DNA of 64,000 bases from SIG701 sp045539595. GTDB lineage: Bacteria > Bacillota > Clostridia > Oscillospirales > CAG-272. This document shows positions 16,995 through 26,704 of this stretch, one piece after another. Made by a program: the position numbers and the translations under genes. Position 1 is the stretch's first letter; every line of letters starts with the position of its first letter. The stretch covers positions 28,773 through 92,772 of the forward strand of contig JAZQFQ010000016.1 of assembly GCA_045539595.1 (NCBI GenBank). The letters run 5' to 3'. The notes under the pieces were generated by a model. The model had not been told where the DNA came from, searched no databases, and worked only from the letters and a program-made list of their open reading frames with translations.

Positions 16995-18725
16995 TTGAAA
17001 AAATTATTATCTCAAATGAAATATTATAAATGGGAATGTATTCTCGGACCGCTCTTCAAGCTGTTTGAGGCTTCTCTGGAATTGATCGTTCCGCTGATTA
17101 TCGGGCGCACGATTGACGTGGGCATACGCGATCGGGATACCGGCTACATTCTCGTACAGTGCCTGATTCTGGCTGCGTTGGGGCTGGTGGGACTTCTGTT
17201 TTCCGTTACGGCTCAGTATTTTGCCGCCCGTGCGGCTGTCGGCTCCACGGCCCGCCTGAAGCATGACTTGTTTGTCCACCTCGGAAAACTTTCCTATTCC
17301 AACCTGGACAAACTGGGCTCATCCACCATGATCACCCGCATGACCAGCGATATGAATCAGATCCAGAACGGTATCAATCTGACACTGCGCCTGCTTCTCC
17401 GCTCCCCCTTCGTAGTGTTCGGTGCCATGATTATGGCGTTCACCATCGATACCCCCTCCGCACTGGTATTTGCCTGCGCTATCCCAGTTCTTTCCGTGAT
17501 CGTGTTCGGTATCATGCTGGTGAGCATCCCCCTCTACAAGCGGGTGCAAAACGCGCTGGACCACGTCCTCAAAATCACCCGCGAAAACCTGAACGGTGTT
17601 CGTGTGATCCGTGCGTTCTGCCGGGAGGAAAAAGAAGTCTCCGATTTTACCGAGAGCAATCAGTACTTATTCACACAGCAGCGTTTTGTCGGCAGAATTT
17701 CGGCCTTGATGAATCCACTCACCTATGTCATCATCAATATCGCTATCGCTGTGCTGATCTATGTGGGCGCAATCCGCGTGGAGTACGGTATTCTGACCCA
17801 GGGTGCTGTGATCGCGCTGTACAACTATATGTCACAGATCCTTGTGGAATTAATCAAACTGGCCAATCTGATCATCAACATAACCAAATCCATGGCGTGC
17901 GCCAATCGGGTGCAATCCATTTTTGAAATTGAAACCGGCATGAAAAATTATCCAGAAGTTTCGGGTGCGGTACAGAATGAGGATGCGATCCGCTTTGAAC
18001 ATGTGACCATGCAGTACACGGAAGGTGCGGATGCGGCTCTGACGGATATTACCTTTTCCGTGAAGCGCGGTGAGACGGTAGGTATCATTGGAGGCACCGG
18101 CAGCGGTAAATCCACGCTGGTACAGCTGATTCCCCGCTTCTACGATGTGCTGGACGGTTGCGTGACCGTCAACGGAATCGATGTGCGGGCGCAGAATGAG
18201 GCGGATTTACGCGGGCGCATCGGCTATGTACCACAGAAGGCGGTACTTCTGCGTGGATCGGTGCGGGATAATCTCCGCATGGGTAACCACAACACCACCG
18301 ATGCGGAATTGTGGCATGCCATGGAAATCGCGCAACTCAAAGACGTAATCACCGCCAAAGACGGCGGATTGGATTATCCGATTGAACAAGGCGGAAAGAA
18401 TCTATCCGGCGGTCAGCGCCAGCGATTGACCATCGCCCGCGCGCTGGTGCGCAAGCCGGAAATCCTGATTCTGGACGACAGCGCGTCCGCTTTGGATCTG
18501 GCAACGGATGCAGCTTTGCGCCGTGCCCTGCGGGGCTTGGATCCGGACACCACCGTGATCGTCGTGTCCCAGCGGACATCGTCCCTGGTCCATGCGGACA
18601 AAATTATCGTTCTGGATGACGGATGCATGGTGGGAATGGGAACCCACGATGAACTGCTGCAGAATTGCCCCGTGTATCAAGAAATCCACTATTCCCAGTA
18701 TCCGGAAAAGGAGGCGGGACGATGA
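16995..18725 (+). CDS. ABC exporter half-transporter, degenerate-site subunit
   Basis: This 576-residue protein has a six-helix exporter membrane domain (residues about 1-320) fused to an ATPase domain. Walker A is GGTGSGKSTL and the signature is LSGGQRQR. Walker B ends in Asp where the catalytic Glu is expected (ILILDDSASALD), and the switch His is Gln (VSQRTSSL). This pattern is known from the non-hydrolysing site of heterodimeric exporters such as TM287/288 and BmrCD. Its partner follows with an ATGA overlap. The start is TTG at 16995 with a weak GGTGG upstream. The substrate is unknown: drug, lipid or peptide export are all possible. Confidence 0.9.
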   Translation: MKKLLSQMKYYKWECILGPLFKLFEASLELIVPLIIGRTIDVGIRDRDTGYILVQCLILAALGLVGLLFSVTAQYFAARAAVGSTARLKHDLFVHLGKLSYSNLDKLGSSTMITRMTSDMNQIQNGINLTLRLLLRSPFVVFGAMIMAFTIDTPSALVFACAIPVLSVIVFGIMLVSIPLYKRVQNALDHVLKITRENLNGVRVIRAFCREEKEVSDFTESNQYLFTQQRFVGRISALMNPLTYVIINIAIAVLIYVGAIRVEYGILTQGAVIALYNYMSQILVELIKLANLIINITKSMACANRVQSIFEIETGMKNYPEVSGAVQNEDAIRFEHVTMQYTEGADAALTDITFSVKRGETVGIIGGTGSGKSTLVQLIPRFYDVLDGCVTVNGIDVRAQNEADLRGRIGYVPQKAVLLRGSVRDNLRMGNHNTTDAELWHAMEIAQLKDVITAKDGGLDYPIEQGGKNLSGGQRQRLTIARALVRKPEILILDDSASALDLATDAALRRALRGLDPDTTVIVVSQRTSSLVHADKIIVLDDGCMVGMGTHDELLQNCPVYQEIHYSQYPEKEAGR

Positions 18726-20470
18726 AAAAGAGAAACCAAGTTCCTACCACCATCGGCAAGGTATTTTTGTACATGAAAAAATACCGTTGGCTTATTGCGG
18801 TCTCCCTGTTTCTTGCGCTTTCTTCCGTGGTGCTGACATTGTATGTCCCAATCCTCATCGGACGTGCCATCGATGATATTGTCGAGGCGGGACAGGTGAA
18901 TTTTTCCCGCATTGTTCCGCTTCTGGCTGAGGCGTGCATTCTGGTTGCACTGACCACAGTACTGCAATGGATCATGAACACGGTAAACAACCGGATCACG
19001 TACAGCGTGGTGCGGGATGTACGAGGCGAAGCCTTTTCCCACATTCAGGAACTGCCGCTTTCCTATCTGGACAGACACCCCAGCGGAGCAATCGTCAGCC
19101 GTGTTATCGCGGACGCCGATCAATTTGCCGACGGATTGCTGATGGGATTTACCCAATTGTTCACCGGTATCGCAACGATTGTGGGCACACTCATCTTTAT
19201 GCTGACGATCCATCCGCTGATCGCAGTTGTGGTGGTGGTTCTCACGCCAGTATCGTTGCTGGTGGCCAAATTTATTGCCTCGCGCACCTATTCCATGTTT
19301 CATAAACAATCCGAAGTACGCGGCACCCAAACCGCACTCATCGATGAAATTCTTGGGAATCAAAAACTGGTCCGAGCGTTTTCCTATGAGGAGACGGCTC
19401 TTTCCCGTTTTGATGATGTCAACAGTGAGTTGGAGAAGTGCTCCCTGAAAGCGATCTTTTTCTCCTCTCTTGTGAACCCGACCACCCGCTTTGTGAATAG
19501 TTTGGTATATGCCGCTGTTGCATTGAGCGGTGCAATCGCTGCCGTCTCCGGCACGTTATCGATCGGTTCACTGAGCTGTTTTTTGAGTTACGCCAACCAA
19601 TATACGAAGCCCTTCAATGAGATCTCCGGCGTGATCACCGAGCTGCAAAACGCCCTCGCCTGCGCCTCCCGTTTGTTTGAACTGATCGAAGCACCCGCAC
19701 TAACTCCGGATGCGGCGGATGCAGATTCGCTGGAGCACGCGGCAGGCCGTGTAGATTTGCACGATGTTACCTTCTCCTATACCCCGGAGCAATCCCTGAT
19801 CCGCAACTTGAATTTGCACGTCCAGCCCGGTCAGCGCATTGCCATCGTAGGCCCCACCGGATGCGGCAAAACAACGCTGATCAATTTGCTGATGCGTTTC
19901 TATGACGTAAATTCAGGATGTATATCCATAGATGGATTCTCCTTGTCTTCCCTGGCGCGGGCGAATCTGCGGAAAAATTTCGGCATGGTGCTTCAAGATA
20001 CCTGGCTGAAATCCGGCACAGTCCGGGAAAATATCAAATTCGGTTCGCCGGATGCCAGCGACGAAGATATGATTCGCGCCGCCAAGGCTTCCCATGCCCA
20101 CAACTTCATCCGTCGCCTGCCGCAGGGGTATGATACCGTGATCGGTGAAGACGGAGGAACCTTATCGCAGGGACAGAAGCAGTTGCTTTGCATTTCCCGC
20201 GTCATGTTGTGTCTGCCCCCCATGCTGATCCTGGACGAGGCCACCTCCTCCATCGATACACGAACAGAAATACGTATTCAGAAAGCGTTTCAGGCCATGA
20301 TGGAGGGCCGCACCAGCTTTATTGTCGCTCACCGTCTTTCCACAATCCGCGAGGCCGATATGATTCTCGTCATGAATCAAGGAAATGTAATTGAACAAGG
20401 CACGCACGAAGAGTTGTTGGCAAAAAATGGATTTTACACCCAGCTTTACAACAGTCAATTCGGCGAATGA
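18722..20470 (+). CDS. ABC exporter half-transporter, catalytic subunit
   Basis: This 582-residue partner of the preceding exporter subunit has a membrane domain (residues about 20-320) and an ATPase domain with canonical hydrolysis residues: Walker A GPTGCGKTTL, Walker B MLILDEATSSID, and H-loop VAHRLSTI. Its signature is the variant LSQGQKQLL, again typical of asymmetric heterodimers, in which one composite site is complete and the other is not. The ATG at 18722 overlaps the previous stop and has AAAGGAGG upstream; this coupling supports equal amounts of the two halves. Confidence 0.92.
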   Translation: MKKRNQVPTTIGKVFLYMKKYRWLIAVSLFLALSSVVLTLYVPILIGRAIDDIVEAGQVNFSRIVPLLAEACILVALTTVLQWIMNTVNNRITYSVVRDVRGEAFSHIQELPLSYLDRHPSGAIVSRVIADADQFADGLLMGFTQLFTGIATIVGTLIFMLTIHPLIAVVVVVLTPVSLLVAKFIASRTYSMFHKQSEVRGTQTALIDEILGNQKLVRAFSYEETALSRFDDVNSELEKCSLKAIFFSSLVNPTTRFVNSLVYAAVALSGAIAAVSGTLSIGSLSCFLSYANQYTKPFNEISGVITELQNALACASRLFELIEAPALTPDAADADSLEHAAGRVDLHDVTFSYTPEQSLIRNLNLHVQPGQRIAIVGPTGCGKTTLINLLMRFYDVNSGCISIDGFSLSSLARANLRKNFGMVLQDTWLKSGTVRENIKFGSPDASDEDMIRAAKASHAHNFIRRLPQGYDTVIGEDGGTLSQGQKQLLCISRVMLCLPPMLILDEATSSIDTRTEIRIQKAFQAMMEGRTSFIVAHRLSTIREADMILVMNQGNVIEQGTHEELLAKNGFYTQLYNSQFGE

Positions 20471-20501
20471 TACAAATCGGCGGTATAATTACTGCGATCT
20501 A

Positions 20502-20530
20502 TTGACATCTTTGCATAAAACTGGTATAAT
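20502..20530 (+). promoter_or_regulatory. Strong promoter for htpG
   Basis: A perfect TTGACA (20502-20507), 17-bp spacer and perfect TATAAT (20525-20530) with an extended TGG make this the best vegetative promoter in the window. No CIRCE-like 9-9-9 inverted repeat is visible next to it. Confidence 0.9.
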
Positions 20531-20592
20531 TATTTTTAGAGAAAACGTATGTGCTTTCTATCACTATTCCCAAAGAAAACGAGGCTTATCCT

Positions 20593-22452
20593 ATGAATGA
20601 TTCTTCCCTTCAGCGCGGCGGTATCCGTGTTGAAATTGAGCATATCTTCCCCATCATCAAAAAATGGCTGTATTCCGAAAAGGAAATCTTCTTGCGCGAA
20701 ATCGTATCCAATGCCTGTGACGCCGTGACAAAACTACGCCGTCTTTCCTCTCTGGGCGAGGTAAAGGATCTGGATTTATCCGGCGCTAAGATTCAAGTTA
20801 TTTTGGATAAATCGGAGAAAACCATCACCGTCACGGATACCGGTATCGGCATGACGGAGGAGGAATTACAGAAATATATCTGCCAGATCGCGCTCTCCGG
20901 TGCTTTGGATTTCGTACAGAAGTACGAAAATGCCGACACCTCTGCTGAATCCGGCATTATCGGCCATTTTGGGCTTGGCTTTTATTCTTCTTTCATGGTC
21001 AGCGATACTGTGGATGTGATCACTCGTTCGTACACATCGGACCGTGTGATCAAATGGAGCTGCACAGAAGCCGGCGAATACCAGATTCAGTCCGACTATG
21101 AGGATGACGATCTGCTGGACGGACACGGAACAGCTGTCATTATGCATATCAGCGAAGAGGGTGAAGAATTTCTCAATGCATATCGCCTCAAAGAAGTGCT
21201 CAACAAATATTGTGCATTCATGCCGGTGGACGTGTATTTTGAGGATGCGGCTGAGGAGCAGAAAGAAGATGCTGCACCGGCTCCCATCAATGATACAAAT
21301 CCCCTGTGGCTTCGTCAACCATCCGACATTACGGATGAGGAATACAAGGCTTTTTATCACAAGGTTTTCGGTGATTTCAAGGATCCCTTGTTCTATATTC
21401 ACCTCCGTGCCGATTATCCGTTGAATTTCAAGGGAATTCTGTACTTCCCCCGTATTTCCAACGAGTATGAAAGTCTGGAAGGACAGGTCAAGTTGTTCTA
21501 CAACCAGGTATTCGTGGCGGACAACATAAAAGAAGTCATCCCCGAATATCTTCTTATGCTGAAGGGCGTTCTGGATTGCCCGGAGATGCCGCTGAACGTT
21601 TCCCGCAGTTATCTGCAGAACAGCGGATATGTGAGCAAAATTTCCGCTCATATCACAAAAAAGGTGGCGGATAAGATCAATTCCCTGTTCAACACAGAAC
21701 GGGAGAAGTTTGAGGAATTGTGGCGTGATCTGAAGACCTTCGTGGAATACGGATGTATGCGCGATCGCAAGTTTTACGACCGCGTAAAAGACAGTTTGCT
21801 TCTGGAAAAGTGCAGCGGCGGATTTGTCACGCTGAATGAATATCTGGAACAAGCCAAAGAAAAGCACGAGAACAAAGTGTATTATGCAACGGATAAAGTG
21901 GCACAATCCCAATATATCTCCCTTCTGGAAAAGGAAGAACTGGAAGTAATCCTTCTGGATCGGGTTCTGGACACGCAATTTATCAATGTAATTGAGAATA
22001 ACCATGACGGAGTAAAATTTGTACGCGTTGATGCGGAGATCGCCGATGCGCTCCAAAACAGCGAAGCAGCCCCGGAATGCACCGGCGCTGTATCCGTATT
22101 CGAGAAGGTTGTACAGGATGGCGTAAAGGTGGAGGTCCAGCATATCAAGAACAATGATGTGCCCGCCATTCTGACCGTGTCCGAAGAAAGTCGCCGCATG
22201 GATGACATGATGAAAATGTATGGCATGCCTGGCGGCAGTGCCGGCAACTTCCCTTTGGAATCCAGATTGGTACTGAACGCCGCCAGCGATCTGATCCGGA
22301 AAATCGACGCACTGTACGAAAGTGACAGCGGAAAAGCGGAGGTGTTGGCCCGTCAGATTTTCGCCCTTTCCGTTCTCAGTCAGCGAAAACTGACGGCGGA
22401 CGAATTGAATGATTTCCTTACCGACAGTTATTCCCTTTTGTCTATGCTGTAA
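20593..22452 (+). CDS. htpG: Molecular chaperone HtpG (Hsp90)
   Basis: This 619-residue cytosolic Hsp90 has an N-terminal GHKL ATPase domain with the Bergerat motifs FLREIVSNACDAVTKL, VTDTGIGMTEEEL and GHFGLGFYSSFMVSD. The middle domain (residues about 215-490) contains LYFPRISNEYES, DCPEMPLNVSRSYLQ with the catalytic Arg, and the EYGCMRDRKFYDRV block. A C-terminal dimerisation domain follows. The ATG at 20593 has GAGG 8 nt upstream and is followed closely by the ATPase domain. It is about the length of other bacterial HtpG proteins. A gene of unknown function follows after one base. Confidence 0.95.
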   Translation: MNDSSLQRGGIRVEIEHIFPIIKKWLYSEKEIFLREIVSNACDAVTKLRRLSSLGEVKDLDLSGAKIQVILDKSEKTITVTDTGIGMTEEELQKYICQIALSGALDFVQKYENADTSAESGIIGHFGLGFYSSFMVSDTVDVITRSYTSDRVIKWSCTEAGEYQIQSDYEDDDLLDGHGTAVIMHISEEGEEFLNAYRLKEVLNKYCAFMPVDVYFEDAAEEQKEDAAPAPINDTNPLWLRQPSDITDEEYKAFYHKVFGDFKDPLFYIHLRADYPLNFKGILYFPRISNEYESLEGQVKLFYNQVFVADNIKEVIPEYLLMLKGVLDCPEMPLNVSRSYLQNSGYVSKISAHITKKVADKINSLFNTEREKFEELWRDLKTFVEYGCMRDRKFYDRVKDSLLLEKCSGGFVTLNEYLEQAKEKHENKVYYATDKVAQSQYISLLEKEELEVILLDRVLDTQFINVIENNHDGVKFVRVDAEIADALQNSEAAPECTGAVSVFEKVVQDGVKVEVQHIKNNDVPAILTVSEESRRMDDMMKMYGMPGGSAGNFPLESRLVLNAASDLIRKIDALYESDSGKAEVLARQIFALSVLSQRKLTADELNDFLTDSYSLLSML

Positions 22453-22453
22453 T

Positions 22454-23314
22454 ATGAGTACAGAACGAAACATTCGCGTCCTGCGTCAGAATGAAAACAC
22501 AGTTCACTCCATGACAGACAACGCAGAGATTCTCCATAACGGTATTCTCTCTGAGGCACTCCGTATCTGGAAGATTAACCCGTCGGAGTATTCACCGAAG
22601 GATATCTATTCGGATATTGTTTCCGGGAATCTGTGTACTGTCGATTTTGCCCGCTTCTGCTATCGATGCACAAAAGAAACCGAAGAACAAGGATTGCTTG
22701 AATCTCTGCTGCCTGAATCCGTTTTTGTGGATGACGAAATACGGGACGCCTGCATCGCTTACCAGCACAATATGTATACGGACCGTGCCTTCGGCGTTTT
22801 TGCAAAAACAAAGACGAACGCCTCTGCCCGCTACCTTCCTTCGCTGGCATCGGTTTGCGAAGAGGTGTACTATGGGCGATGCGGATACTGCCTTCTGCCG
22901 ATTTATTCCTCCCAGGACGGTATTCTGACTGCCTTCACCCGTATGATCACCAAGTACGATCTGAAGATCGATACGACCTGTGATGTAAGCATTCAGGAGG
23001 GTGACGCCATCCTGCGCTTTGCGCTGCTGCGGCGTGGATTGAGTACTACCGCATGTGATCCTTGTTATGTGCAGATCAACGCTGTCTTGCCGGAAACGGT
23101 GCAAATCGGTGCACTGCTGTCTTCCTGTGAAACCTTACATGCAGAGATCACAGAGTTAGTTACAATGCCGCTTTCCTACACAAACGATACAATTTCCTAC
23201 ACCGTTCGTTTCCGCATTGCATCCGATGCTCTCCTCGCTCTATTGCTGTTCTTGCAAGCAACACTGGATAACTACTCCCTTGAAGGGATTTTTACCATGA
23301 TTCATGACAAATAA
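22454..23314 (+). CDS. Unknown protein with prephenate dehydratase-like motif
   Basis: This 286-residue soluble protein of no firmly recognised family starts one base after the htpG stop and has no visible Shine-Dalgarno sequence, so translation is probably coupled. Residues about 145-180 (LASVCEEVYYGRCGYCLLPI, then SSQDGILTAFTRMITKYDLKI) follow the pattern of the prephenate dehydratase catalytic lobe, where family members have a GVVPIENS-type loop and a following helix. Here the Glu-Asn is replaced by Tyr-Ser. The C-terminal 90 residues could form an ACT-like domain. The likely fold is PheA-like without its chemistry. It has many cysteines (13). The role is unknown. Confidence 0.55.
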   Translation: MSTERNIRVLRQNENTVHSMTDNAEILHNGILSEALRIWKINPSEYSPKDIYSDIVSGNLCTVDFARFCYRCTKETEEQGLLESLLPESVFVDDEIRDACIAYQHNMYTDRAFGVFAKTKTNASARYLPSLASVCEEVYYGRCGYCLLPIYSSQDGILTAFTRMITKYDLKIDTTCDVSIQEGDAILRFALLRRGLSTTACDPCYVQINAVLPETVQIGALLSSCETLHAEITELVTMPLSYTNDTISYTVRFRIASDALLALLLFLQATLDNYSLEGIFTMIHDK

Positions 23315-23334
23315 TTTTTGAAAGGATACACATT

Positions 23335-25053
23335 ATGTCTGACTACAAAGAGAATTACACTCGATGGCTGAACGATCCTATGGTGGATGACGCTACCAAA
23401 CAAGAGGTACGCGCCATGGAAGCCGACGATGAAATAAAAGGCGCCTTCACCGGCTATATGTCCTTCGGCACCGCCGGTCTGCGTGCCGAGATGGGTGCCG
23501 GTACGGCGAAAATGAATCTGTACACCGTGGCCCATGCCACAGAAGGACTGGCCCGATTGATTCTGAAAACTCCCGGCGGTAAAGAGCGCGGTGTGGCCAT
23601 TTGCTATGACAGCCGCAACAACTCTCAAGCATTCGCGCATCGCGCCGCTGAGGTTCTTTCCGCAGACGGTATCCGTGTGTATCTTTTCCCGGAAATGCGC
23701 CCCACGCCGGTTTTGTCCTTCGCCATCCGTGATTTGAATTGCATTGCCGGTATCAATATCACCGCGTCCCACAATCCCTCTGAATACAACGGATACAAAG
23801 CATACTGGGAAGACGGCGGCCAGCTTCCGCCGGATCACGCGGCCACCGTTGCCGCCGAGATCGCCTCAGTGGATATTTTCCGGGACGTTCCCACATCCGG
23901 CAAAGCCAACTCCGCTTTGATCACCGTTACCGATTCCTCGCTGGATGAGCGGTATATGGAAAAGGTGCTGGAGCAGGCGGTAAATCCGGACGCCATCCCC
24001 GCCGTTGCCGATGATATGGCTATCGTGTACACACCTTTGCACGGCACTGGTGCCACTCTGGTGCCACAGCTTCTGAAAAAAGCCGGCTTAAAAAAACTGT
24101 ATACCGTGGATGAGCAGATGGTCCCGGACGGAAACTTCCCAACGGTCAAGTTTCCGAATCCCGAATTCCCTGAGGCATTCGCACTGGGCCGCGAAATCGC
24201 CAACAAGGTAGGCAGCGATCTGATCGTCGCGACAGACCCGGACGCAGATCGCGTCGGCGTGATGGCCAAGGATAAAAACGGCGAATTCCATTGCATCACC
24301 GGTAATCAGATGGGCGCACTGCTTTTGGAGTACATTGCTACAGCCTTTGAGAAGACCGGCAAGATGCCTGCCGAGCCCTACGCCGTGAAAACAATCGTTA
24401 CCAGCGAACTCTGCACACGCATTTGTGAGGCCCATGGCGTACATCTGTACAATGTACTGACCGGTTTCAAATTCATTGGAGAAGTGATCAAGAATCACGA
24501 AATTTCCGGTCACGGCACCTTCCTTTTGGGCTTTGAGGAAAGCTACGGCTACTTGAAAGGCACGTACGCTCGGGATAAGGATGCCGTGGTGGCTTCCCTG
24601 CTCATTTGCGAAATGGCTGCCTATTATAAAACACGCAGCATGACACTCATGGATGCGCTGAACGAAATTTTTGAGAAATACGGCTACTTCCGCGAAAGCG
24701 TTATCAGCATTTCCATGAGCGGCGTGGATGGAAAAGAAAAAATGGCCGCTATGATGCGCGGCCTGCGACAGAATCCTCCCACGGAGATTGGCGGAAAGAA
24801 ACTTGCCATCTTCAAGGATTTCCTGGAGGAGAGGGCTGTGGATCTGCGAAGCGGCGCCGCATACGGCACGGGACTTCCGAAATCCGATGTGCTTTACTAT
24901 CTGATGGAAGATGACAATCTGGTTGTTGTTCGCCCGTCCGGAACGGAGCCGAAGGTAAAGGTATACATTCTTGCCAACGGTAAAGATGAGGCAGTTGCCA
25001 ACGCCAATGCAGAAGCCTGCATTTCCGGTGCACGCAAATTGATTGAAGGATAA
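23335..25053 (+). CDS. Phospho-sugar mutase (alpha-phosphoglucomutase/phosphomannomutase)
   Basis: This 572-residue enzyme of the alpha-D-phosphohexomutase superfamily moves phosphate between C1 and C6 of glucose or mannose phosphates. The phosphoserine loop is NITASHNPSEYNGYK, the metal loop is TDPDADRVGVM, the sugar-specificity loop is LGFEESYGYL, and the phosphate-binding loop is VVRPSGTEPKVK. The length agrees with the PgcA-like branch of Firmicutes. It would link UDP-sugar metabolism (galE at the left of the window) to glycolysis. AAAGGATAC lies before the ATG and a strong terminator follows. Confidence 0.92.
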   Translation: MSDYKENYTRWLNDPMVDDATKQEVRAMEADDEIKGAFTGYMSFGTAGLRAEMGAGTAKMNLYTVAHATEGLARLILKTPGGKERGVAICYDSRNNSQAFAHRAAEVLSADGIRVYLFPEMRPTPVLSFAIRDLNCIAGINITASHNPSEYNGYKAYWEDGGQLPPDHAATVAAEIASVDIFRDVPTSGKANSALITVTDSSLDERYMEKVLEQAVNPDAIPAVADDMAIVYTPLHGTGATLVPQLLKKAGLKKLYTVDEQMVPDGNFPTVKFPNPEFPEAFALGREIANKVGSDLIVATDPDADRVGVMAKDKNGEFHCITGNQMGALLLEYIATAFEKTGKMPAEPYAVKTIVTSELCTRICEAHGVHLYNVLTGFKFIGEVIKNHEISGHGTFLLGFEESYGYLKGTYARDKDAVVASLLICEMAAYYKTRSMTLMDALNEIFEKYGYFRESVISISMSGVDGKEKMAAMMRGLRQNPPTEIGGKKLAIFKDFLEERAVDLRSGAAYGTGLPKSDVLYYLMEDDNLVVVRPSGTEPKVKVYILANGKDEAVANANAEACISGARKLIEG

Positions 25054-25060
25054 TTAAAAA

Positions 25061-25099
25061 TGGCGGGACAATGTGAATTGTCCCGCCACAGTTTTTATT
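25061..25099. terminator. Terminator after the phosphohexomutase
   Basis: An 11-bp perfect stem (25061-25071 with 25078-25088, loop TGTGAA) is followed by CAG and a run of T. A-residues on the left allow weaker function for the convergent GNAT gene. Confidence 0.85.
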
Positions 25100-25670
25100 T
25101 ATCAATATAATCGGAAAACAGGATCGCGCAAATACCAATGTCTTTATACGAATCGCCAATGTACATAGATTCTCTCTGGATTCCTTCAAAGACCATACCG
25201 GCTTTTTCCATAACACGGCGACTGCGAGCGTTGCCCACGATATATTTCGCTTCAATCCGGTGCAAATTCAAGGTAAAGAAGCCAAATCGCATAACGGCAC
25301 GAACCGCTTCCACAGCAATGCCGCGCCCCCAGTAATCCGGATTCAGTACGTATCCGATTTCCCCCACATTATGAGCGTACGAAAACGAGGTAAAGCCGCA
25401 GGTGCCGATCATTTTGCCGCTTTCCTTCCATGTGACTGCCCAATCGTAAAATTCACCTGTCCGGTATCGTGTGGCCACATAAGCAAGATAACGCATGGTA
25501 TACGTAGGGTTTGGATGAGGATCCCATGTGAGGAAGCGCGTCACATCCGGACTGCAGGCATATTCGTACATATCCTTGTAGTCCGTTTTTTTCATGCGCC
25601 GAAGGATCAATCGCTCCGTGATGATTTCGGGAGGATCCCGGAAATAGCGAATTACTGTATCTTTGTTCAT
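25095..25670 (-). CDS. GNAT-family N-acetyltransferase (RimJ/RimL-like)
   Basis: This 191-residue acetyltransferase has the RimJ pattern: TERLILRRMKKTDYKDM at the start, GEIGYVLNPDYWGRGIAVEA containing the acetyl-CoA pyrophosphate-binding loop (WGRGIA), then NARSRRVMEKAGMVFEG. Relatives acetylate ribosomal-protein N-termini or small amines, and the acceptor here cannot be assigned. The ATG at 25670 is supported by GGAG just upstream and by the promoter, whose start point lies about 28 nt ahead. In-frame upstream ATGs would lie at or before the promoter. Confidence 0.85.
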   Translation of the reverse strand: MNKDTVIRYFRDPPEIITERLILRRMKKTDYKDMYEYACSPDVTRFLTWDPHPNPTYTMRYLAYVATRYRTGEFYDWAVTWKESGKMIGTCGFTSFSYAHNVGEIGYVLNPDYWGRGIAVEAVRAVMRFGFFTLNLHRIEAKYIVGNARSRRVMEKAGMVFEGIQRESMYIGDSYKDIGICAILFSDYIDK

Positions 25671-25704
25671 ATAACTCCACAATAGTTCATTGATGCACAT
25701 ATTC

Positions 25705-25733
25705 ATTATATACCGTATTACGGATGTTTGCAA
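25705..25733 (-). promoter_or_regulatory. Promoter for the GNAT gene
   Basis: On the minus strand TTGCAA (25728-25733), a 17-bp spacer and TATAAT (25705-25710) precede the acetyltransferase gene. Confidence 0.75.
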
Positions 25734-25777
25734 GATATGCAATATGTTTTGGAATTGTTAAATTAAAAATTTTGCAT

Positions 25778-25805
25778 TGAAGAAGAACGAAAATTGTGGT
25801 ATTAT
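25778..25805 (+). promoter_or_regulatory. Promoter for proC
   Basis: TTGAAG (25778-25783) and extended TGGTATTAT (-10 at 25800-25805) with a 16-bp spacer lie 32 bp before the proC start. Confidence 0.6.
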
Positions 25806-25837
25806 ATAATATATTGCAAAATTCGGAGGATTGCATC

Positions 25838-26641
25838 ATGCAAAAAACAATCGCCTTTATCGGCGTTGGAAATATGGGATCGGCTATTTTGAACGGTATG
25901 CTCCAGAGCCAATCATTTTCGCCAGATAATATCATCGTGTTCGATACGGATATCGATAAATGCCGACGTTTCACCGAGATGGGATGCCGCTGTGCGGTCG
26001 ATGCGGTTACCGCCGTGACCCGGGCAGATGTAGTTCTGTTGGCGGTAAAACCCCAATTGATTGACAGCGTAATGGAAGGATTTTCCTCCAGTGCGAATGG
26101 GAAATTGATTATTTCCATTGCCGCGGGCGTCACCATCGACCGCATCGCTGCCGCATTGCCCGGTGCGCTTGTAATCCGCGTTATGCCCAATACGCCGCTG
26201 CAGGTTGGCCAGGGAGTCAGTGCACTCTGCCGCGGCCAAAATGTCAGTGATGCAGATTACGCCCTGGCGTGCCGGATCTTCTCTTGCTCCGGTATGATCT
26301 TCGAAACCACGGAAAACCTACTGAATCCCATCACGGCGCTAACATCCAGTTCCATTGCCTATTTTGCCCGCTTTATCGGCGATATGTGCGCATGGGGTAA
26401 AAAGAACGGATTTGAGGATGCGGAGTCCCTTTTGGAACTGGTTTGCCGCTCTGCCGCCGGCACAGCAGAAATGCTTATGAAAACGGAATTCACCCCCGCT
26501 GCATTGGAAGCCGCAGTTACATCTCCCCGCGGAACCACGGAACGGGCCATGGCGGTTTTCACCGAACGCGATCTGGGCTCTATTGTCTGTGACGCCATGG
26601 ACGCCTGCCGTGCCAGAGCAGATGAGCTCTCCGGAAACTGA
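25838..26641 (+). CDS. proC: Pyrroline-5-carboxylate reductase
   Basis: This 267-residue enzyme reduces pyrroline-5-carboxylate to proline with NAD(P)H, the last step of proline synthesis. The N-terminal nucleotide-binding motif is FIGVGNMGSAILNGM. The middle contains VLLAVKPQ and VIRVMPNTP. The C-terminal dimerisation domain has the proline-binding region LTSSSIAYFARFIGD and SPRGTTERAMAVF, the family's hallmark. The ATG at 25838 has GGAGG 8 nt upstream. It may head a small operon with the next two membrane-protein genes. Confidence 0.93.
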   Translation: MQKTIAFIGVGNMGSAILNGMLQSQSFSPDNIIVFDTDIDKCRRFTEMGCRCAVDAVTAVTRADVVLLAVKPQLIDSVMEGFSSSANGKLIISIAAGVTIDRIAAALPGALVIRVMPNTPLQVGQGVSALCRGQNVSDADYALACRIFSCSGMIFETTENLLNPITALTSSSIAYFARFIGDMCAWGKKNGFEDAESLLELVCRSAAGTAEMLMKTEFTPAALEAAVTSPRGTTERAMAVFTERDLGSIVCDAMDACRARADELSGN

Positions 26642-26704
26642 TTCATAGATTGGGACAAGGATGCATATATTCAACCAAACGAGTTTCTCGGGAGGTTGTT
26701 ATCC

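Noticed and set aside
20866..22473. A 535-codon open frame on the minus strand
   Set aside because: It is antisense to htpG, which is a fully conserved Hsp90. No motif, start signal or promoter supports it.
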